A stretch of 9,856 bases of DNA from Candidatus Methanofastidiosia archaeon (GTDB lineage: Archaea; Methanobacteriota_B; Thermococci; Methanofastidiosales; NM3): the NCBI GenBank assembly GCA_020854925.1, contig JAHKLV010000167.1:1-9856 (forward strand). The letters run 5' to 3'. The position numbers and the translations under genes are program-made. Below are positions 6,682-9,856 of the stretch, one piece after another. The notes under the pieces were generated by a model, which did not search any database, had not been told where the DNA came from, and saw only the letters and a list, made by a program, of their open reading frames with translations. Position 1 is the stretch's first letter; every line of letters starts with the position of its first letter.

Positions 6682-7203
6682 TTAGTCCTCCAAAAGCTGG
6701 TCCTTGCAACTGTCGCACACGTATTTGCCCTCGACCATGTTGAGGCTGGGGAAGTAGTTGCCGCAGAACTCGCAGAACCCGCCCTTGTCCGCGGTCTCCT
6801 CCGCCTCGGTGCACATAAACACTTCGGGGGCGACGGCGAGGATGTCAAAGGACGTGACGACACCTATGGGCCGGTCAGCCTCGGTGACGATAAGGCGCTT
6901 AATCTTTGAGTCGGATATGAGCTCCCAGGCATCCTTGACATGCGTCTTGCGTTCGATGGTGGTGACGGGGGTGTTCATGATGGACTTGAGGCGGATGGTG
7001 TCCGGATTGAGCCGTGCCGACACGACCTTAGCCACCACGTCACGTTCGGTGACGATGCCTTCAAGATAGCCGTCAGAACCGATGAGCACATAATCGGTGT
7101 TCTTTTCCTGCATCTTCTTGATGGCAACGGAAAGCGTGTCTTCGGGAGCCATGAGAAGAATGTCGTTGTTCATTATGTCCTCAATCAACAGATTGGTCAT
7201 CAT
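6682..7203 (-). CDS. CBS-pair protein with C-terminal zinc ribbon (first gene of CBS operon)
   Basis: This 173-residue protein has one Bateman module of two CBS domains (about 8-62 and 74-126), both with intact nucleotide motifs (GIVTERD at 49-55, GVVTSFD at 114-120). A short acidic linker (133-140) and a zinc ribbon with CEFC at 144-147 and CDSC at 163-166 follow. CBS-plus-zinc-ribbon proteins are a recognised archaeal architecture. The ribbon could bind nucleic acid or a protein partner. Start ATG is at 7203; a second ATG follows at 7200 and either may be used. AGGGGTGGTG (7206-7215) supplies the ribosome site. A TATA box and an inverted repeat lie just ahead, so this gene leads the operon. 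The short predicted leader fits a near-leaderless transcript. Confidence 0.9.
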   Translation of the reverse strand: MMTNLLIEDIMNNDILLMAPEDTLSVAIKKMQEKNTDYVLIGSDGYLEGIVTERDVVAKVVSARLNPDTIRLKSIMNTPVTTIERKTHVKDAWELISDSKIKRLIVTEADRPIGVVTSFDILAVAPEVFMCTEAEETADKGGFCEFCGNYFPSLNMVEGKYVCDSCKDQLLED

Positions 7204-7210
7204 TACACCA

Positions 7211-7249
7211 CCCCTAACTAGGGGATGAGTGTATTTATACTTTCCCCTA
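7211..7249 (-). promoter_or_regulatory. Promoter of CBS operon with inverted-repeat operator candidate
   Basis: On the minus strand GTATAAATAC (7231-7240) is a good TATA box about 32 bases before the ATG, predicting transcription start near 7210. The perfect inverted repeat CCCCTA-AC-TAGGGG spans 7211-7224, between TATA box and start codon and overlapping the ribosome site. A third CCCCTA half-site at 7244-7249 lies on the other side of the TATA box. Binding here could block TBP/TFB or RNA polymerase; that role is inference. Confidence 0.6.
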
Positions 7250-7251
7250 CC

Positions 7252-7815
7252 TCAGAAAACAATATATTCTATCCCCATCACGAGGGCAAAGGACCAGGCA
7301 ACCACGGCGTAGTAGAGTCGCTTGTTCCATGCTCGAATCGCCCTGCCGTCAAGGGGCGGAACGGGCATCAGATTGAAGAAGCCGAGGTAGCCGTTGATGG
7401 TGGCGACGGCTGCAAATAGCGCACCTCCGAACACGGAAAAGGCGGCAAGTGACGCGGTCCCCACGATGATATTAAGTGCCGGGCCGGCAAAGGATATCTT
7501 CCCATGCACCGGTTCAGGTATGCCATATCCAAAGATATAGACCGCACCCGGGGCGGCAAAGATGAAGGAACCCCTCGATATGAAGGCTACGAGAATGGCG
7601 AGAAGGATGCCTTGGCGCCACATGCGGAACTCGGCGAAGTAGCCGTGTCGTACGGCAAGGTACTTGTGGGCGAGCTCGTGGCACACAAAGGCGGTCCCCG
7701 CGGCCGCAAGGCTTACGGGAAGAAGTGTGAGGTCAAGGCGGGAGAGGATGATGGAAAGTACCGCCCAAGCGATGGCGAGCTCCTGGAGCTCTTGGCGGGA
7801 AAAGGTCATCTTCAT
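7252..7815 (-). CDS. Site-2 (M50) intramembrane metalloprotease without CBS domains
   Basis: This is an integral-membrane zinc metalloprotease of the M50 family, which cleaves membrane proteins within or near the bilayer. Numbered from the upstream ATG at 7842 (196 residues), the catalytic motif HELAH is at 55-59. GPALN at 120-124 and NLMPVPPLDG at 157-166 supply the conserved Asn/Pro and the third zinc ligand Asp165. Hydrophobic segments lie at about 24-40, 43-60, 78-105, 117-140, 142-160 and 178-195. I prefer the ATG at 7815 (187 residues) because AGAGGTG at 7825-7831 is a ribosome site nine bases before it, while the TATA box at 7858-7866 would start transcription at or beyond the 7842 ATG. 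Many archaeal relatives carry C-terminal CBS domains; this one ends right after its last membrane segment. The CBS operon follows 48 bases downstream under its own promoter. The substrate is unknown. Confidence 0.9.
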   Translation of the reverse strand: MKMTFSRQELQELAIAWAVLSIILSRLDLTLLPVSLAAAGTAFVCHELAHKYLAVRHGYFAEFRMWRQGILLAILVAFISRGSFIFAAPGAVYIFGYGIPEPVHGKISFAGPALNIIVGTASLAAFSVFGGALFAAVATINGYLGFFNLMPVPPLDGRAIRAWNKRLYYAVVAWSFALVMGIEYIVF

Positions 7816-7856
7816 GGCAAAATACACCTCTTGTGGTGTCATTACGACATATGCGG

Positions 7857-7868
7857 CCTATATAACGC
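7857..7868. promoter_or_regulatory. Shared TATA box between protease and tautomerase genes
   Basis: CCTATATAACGC reads as a TATA box in both directions (GTTATATAGG on the minus strand). On the minus strand it predicts a start close to the 7842 ATG. On the plus strand it predicts a start near 7888, about 35 bases before the tautomerase ATG. No other strong TATA element is seen in this spacer. Confidence 0.45.
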
Positions 7869-7922
7869 TTGCGGCACCGATAAGCATATGAACGCATACT
7901 TCGAGGGTACCGTGGTGACACC

Positions 7923-8114
7923 ATGCCCCTGATATTTGTGGAAGGGCCAGCCGTGCCCGTGGAAACGAAGCGCAAGCTTGCAAAGGAACTAACCGATGCG
8001 GCCGCGCGCATCTATGGGATTCCCGACATCACCGTCGTTATCAAAGAGAATCCTGCCGACTGCATCTCGCTCAACGGTACGCTTATCTGCGACCTGCGGT
8101 CGAAGAAGGAATAA
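7923..8114 (+). CDS. Small tautomerase-fold (4-oxalocrotonate tautomerase family) protein
   Basis: This 63-residue protein starts Met-Pro, so Met removal would expose the N-terminal proline that acts as catalytic base in this family. The beta-alpha-beta layout is visible: strand PLIFVEG, helix VETKRKLAKELTDAAARIYG (about 13-32), strand ITVVIKEN (36-43), then a C-terminal hairpin (ISLNGTLICD). The size is typical for the hexameric 4-OT group. Aligned by eye to Pseudomonas 4-OT, the substrate-binding Arg11 and Arg39 and the active-site Phe50 are not conserved (about Pro/Ala, Thr and Ile here). True 4-oxalocrotonate tautomerase activity is therefore unlikely and the natural substrate is unknown. 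GGTGA at 7914-7918 is the ribosome site, four bases before the ATG. It diverges from the protease gene and precedes grpE. Confidence 0.85.
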   Translation: MPLIFVEGPAVPVETKRKLAKELTDAAARIYGIPDITVVIKENPADCISLNGTLICDLRSKKE

Positions 8115-8151
8115 CCCGTTCCGAACCGGTCTGCCGTGATGTGCGGCATAC

Positions 8152-8217
8152 CGAAATCTTTTTATATCGAAATAAATTCACATTTTATTAACTTAACTTT
8201 TTATTATCGTGTGAGGT
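8152..8217 (+). promoter_or_regulatory. BRE/TATA promoter and ribosome site of grpE-dnaK
   Basis: CGAAATCTTTTTATAT (8152-8167) fits a BRE-like purine element directly followed by a TATA box, predicting a transcript start near 8189. A second A/T element, CTTTTTATTATC (8197-8208), lies closer to the gene. GTGAGGT (8211-8217) is the ribosome site six bases before ATG 8224. I looked for a CTAAC-N5-GTTAG heat-shock-type element and did not find one. Confidence 0.65.
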
Positions 8218-8223
8218 ACCCGT

Positions 8224-8793
8224 ATGAAGAAGAAGCAGACCGACGAGCACACGCGCGCCCTCGAGGAGGAGATCGCCTCCCTCTCGACGGCCCTCGAGGA
8301 GCAGGCAGAGGAAATGAAGAAGAAGGAAGCGCTCATCGAGGAATACCTCAATGCCGCACGGATGGTGCAGGCAGACTTCGAAAATTATAAGAAGCGTTCC
8401 ATGCGGGACGCCCAGCGGCAGGCGTGCCTGGCAAAGGAGTCCGTCCTCTCGCCCCTTTTGGAGATACGTGACAACTTCGAGCGGGCGCTTTCCCTTGCGG
8501 ATTCCGCGGAGGTGCCTGCAGACTTCCTCAAAGGGATTGACATGATTTACGGCCAGCTGTGCAGGCTTCTCGAAGCGGAGGGGGTCACACCCATCGCGTG
8601 CGTAGGGAAGGCCTTTGACCCGTACTACCATGAGGCGCTTTTCATGGACGAGGGGTCATGCGGCGATGCCGAGATCGTCTGCGAGGAGTACCAGAAGGGA
8701 TATCTGTACCAGGACAAGGTGCTTCGCCACGCGAAGGTCAAGGTGAGGCGGGGGGATGCGCCCCCCGATGAAGAACAGCAGGAAGGTGACTAG
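8224..8793 (+). CDS. grpE: GrpE, nucleotide exchange factor of DnaK
   Basis: This 189-residue GrpE releases ADP from DnaK so the chaperone can let go of its substrate. Residues 1-40 are a charged coiled coil (the long paired helix of the GrpE dimer). YLNAARMVQADFENYKKRSMRD at about 41-62 (read in parts) is the conserved family segment. LLEIRDNFERAL (78-89) and GKAFDPYYHEAL (128-139) follow. The C-terminal beta domain carries KGYLYQDKVLRHAKVKV (158-174), the GrpE signature that contacts the DnaK ATPase lobe. The length is usual for archaeal and bacterial homologues. The tail (175-189) is acidic. The gene starts at ATG 8224 behind GTGAGGT. Its stop is one base before the dnaK ATG, so the two are co-transcribed and probably translationally coupled. 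Confidence 0.96.
   Translation: MKKKQTDEHTRALEEEIASLSTALEEQAEEMKKKEALIEEYLNAARMVQADFENYKKRSMRDAQRQACLAKESVLSPLLEIRDNFERALSLADSAEVPADFLKGIDMIYGQLCRLLEAEGVTPIACVGKAFDPYYHEALFMDEGSCGDAEIVCEEYQKGYLYQDKVLRHAKVKVRRGDAPPDEEQQEGD
8749..8767 (+). other. All-GC inverted repeat at the end of grpE
   Basis: CGGGGGG-ATGCG-CCCCCCG is a perfect 7-base-pair stem with a five-base loop inside grpE codons for RRGDAPPD, ending 27 bases before the dnaK ATG. No T-run follows, so it does not look like a terminator. It could slow ribosomes or affect mRNA stability at the grpE/dnaK junction, or simply reflect GC-rich codons. Confidence 0.5.
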
Positions 8794-8794
8794 A

Positions 8795-9856
8795 ATGGGT
8801 AAAGTCTTAGGAATCGATTTGGGCACGACCAACTCGTGCATGGCAATTGTAGAGGGCGGCAAGGCCACCGTCATCCCGAACATCGAAGGGGAGCGGACCA
8901 CGCCGTCGGTGGTGGCATTCAAGGGCGGCGAGCGCATTGTCGGCTCCATGGCCAAGCGCCAGGCTGTCACGAATACCGAGCGGACCATCCGCTCCATCAA
9001 GCGCCTCATCGGCACCGATAAGAAGGTGACGGTCGATGGTAAGGAGTATACGCCGCAGGAGATATCTGCCATGATCCTCTCCAAGCTGAGGAGCGACGCG
9101 GAAAACTACCTGGGTGAAAAGATTACCGACGCGGTGATTACCGTCCCCGCGTACTTCAACGACTCACAACGCCAGGCAACAAAGGACGCCGGCACCATCG
9201 CCGGGCTCAATGTGCTTCGCATCATCAACGAGCCTACGGCTTCCGCTTTGGCCTACGGCCTTGACAAGGAGGACCAGACCATCCTCGTCTACGACCTTGG
9301 TGGGGGCACCTTCGACGTTTCCATTCTCGAGATGGGCGACGGCGTCTTCGAGGTAAAGTCTACCTCTGGCGACACCCGCTTGGGCGGCGACGACTGGAAC
9401 GAGCGCGTCGTTTCCTGGATTGTCGGGGAGTTCGGCAAGGAGTCGGGCATCGACCTTCGGTCAGACAAGGTTGCCATGCAGCGCGTTTCAGACGCGGCAG
9501 AAAAGGCAAAGATTGAGCTTTCCACCATGGTGGAGACCCACATCAGTCTCCCGTTCATCGCCATGGCGGCAGACGGGCCGAAGAACCTTGAGGTGACGCT
9601 GACGCGCGCAAAGCTTGAAAGCCTTACGGAGGACCTCCTCGAGCGGACGCTTGGCCCCATCAGGCGCGCCATGTCCGACGCGAAGATTGAGGCGGAAAAG
9701 ATCGACAAGATCCTCCTCGTGGGCGGACAGACACGCGCCCCCGCCGTTCGTGAGCTTATCAAGAAATATTTCGCTAAGGAGCCGTACAAGAACATCAACC
9801 CCGACGAGTGCGTCGCCATGGGCGCAGCCATCCAGGGCGGTGTCCTTGCCGGCGAG
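8795..9856 (+). CDS. dnaK: DnaK (Hsp70) chaperone, N-terminal 354 residues, cut by window edge
   Basis: This is the ATPase domain of the ATP-driven Hsp70 chaperone; the peptide-binding domain lies beyond the window. Phosphate loop 1 is GIDLGTTNS (6-14) and the catalytic lysine is K69 in SIKRLIG. VPAYFNDSQRQATKDAG (117-133) and NEPTASALAYG (145-155) follow. Phosphate loop 2 is YDLGGGTFDVS (166-176), then DTRLGGDDW (193-201) and the adenosine motif LVGGQTRAP (308-316). Between AVTN and YLGE the chain is about 23-27 residues shorter than proteobacterial DnaK, the short form shared by archaeal and Gram-positive proteins. Archaeal DnaK is generally thought to have come from bacteria by transfer. 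The frame is open to the last base. GGTGA (8785-8789) lies five bases before the ATG and overlaps the end of grpE. DnaJ would be expected downstream, but it is not in view. Confidence 0.97.
   Translation, partial: MGKVLGIDLGTTNSCMAIVEGGKATVIPNIEGERTTPSVVAFKGGERIVGSMAKRQAVTNTERTIRSIKRLIGTDKKVTVDGKEYTPQEISAMILSKLRSDAENYLGEKITDAVITVPAYFNDSQRQATKDAGTIAGLNVLRIINEPTASALAYGLDKEDQTILVYDLGGGTFDVSILEMGDGVFEVKSTSGDTRLGGDDWNERVVSWIVGEFGKESGIDLRSDKVAMQRVSDAAEKAKIELSTMVETHISLPFIAMAADGPKNLEVTLTRAKLESLTEDLLERTLGPIRRAMSDAKIEAEKIDKILLVGGQTRAPAVRELIKKYFAKEPYKNINPDECVAMGAAIQGGVLAGE

Noticed and set aside
4176..7203. IMP dehydrogenase or CBS-regulated channel
   Set aside because: CBS domains occur in those proteins, but none of the four genes has a catalytic barrel, an active-site cysteine loop or membrane helices.
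9289..9831. 180-codon open frame on the minus strand opposite dnaK
   Set aside because: dnaK is unmistakable on the plus strand, and long antisense frames are common opposite its biased codons. The product is rich in Ser and Arg with no recognisable motif.
1..9856. CRISPR array, tRNA/rRNA gene or insertion-sequence ends
   Set aside because: Reading both strands showed no regularly spaced repeats, cloverleaf-like sequence, transposase motif or terminal inverted repeats with target duplications.

Overview
The window looks like archaeal chromosome, most likely a methanogenic euryarchaeote of the Methanomicrobia/Methanomicrobiales type. This rests on TATA boxes (one with a BRE-like element) instead of bacterial -35/-10 promoters, strong GGAGG/GGTGA Shine-Dalgarno sites, several stand-alone CBS-domain genes, a secreted PKD protein, an iron-sulfur-flavoprotein-type flavodoxin, and a grpE-dnaK pair whose DnaK lacks the insertion typical of proteobacterial DnaK. 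The genus is inference. Coding DNA is moderately GC-rich and the spacers are AT-rich.

Left part (1-4175), loosely packed accessory genes. A membrane protein with a zinc ribbon is cut by the left edge (3-464). It is followed by a small ribbon-helix-helix-like protein (604-927) and an NADPH-dependent FMN reductase/iron-sulfur flavoprotein-like protein (1021-1554). On the minus strand lies a secreted protein with two PKD domains (1803-3443). The 730-base spacer 3444-4175 holds no confident gene, only short unconvincing frames, a promoter, a palindrome and one copy of a short TATA-containing repeat. The other copy of that repeat lies at 1601-1635.

Central part (4176-7815), minus strand. A compact operon encodes four proteins made almost only of CBS domains. 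The first has two CBS domains and a zinc ribbon, and the other three have four CBS domains each, giving 14 in total. The last three genes are tightly packed: a 27-base gap, then two 4-base stop/start overlaps. A TATA promoter with an inverted-repeat operator candidate lies in front and a hairpin plus T-tract lies behind. Just upstream, with the same orientation but a promoter in between, is a site-2 (M50) metalloprotease that lacks the CBS domains many archaeal relatives carry.

Right part (7858-9856), plus strand. A small tautomerase-fold protein diverges from the protease across a short spacer. Next come grpE, with a clear BRE/TATA promoter, and the start of dnaK, which runs off the window at about the end of its ATPase domain. 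GrpE and DnaK are co-transcribed chaperone partners. The CBS operon is probably an adenine-nucleotide (or S-adenosylmethionine) sensing set whose target is unknown; the adjacent membrane protease is one candidate. This operon is the most interesting feature here.
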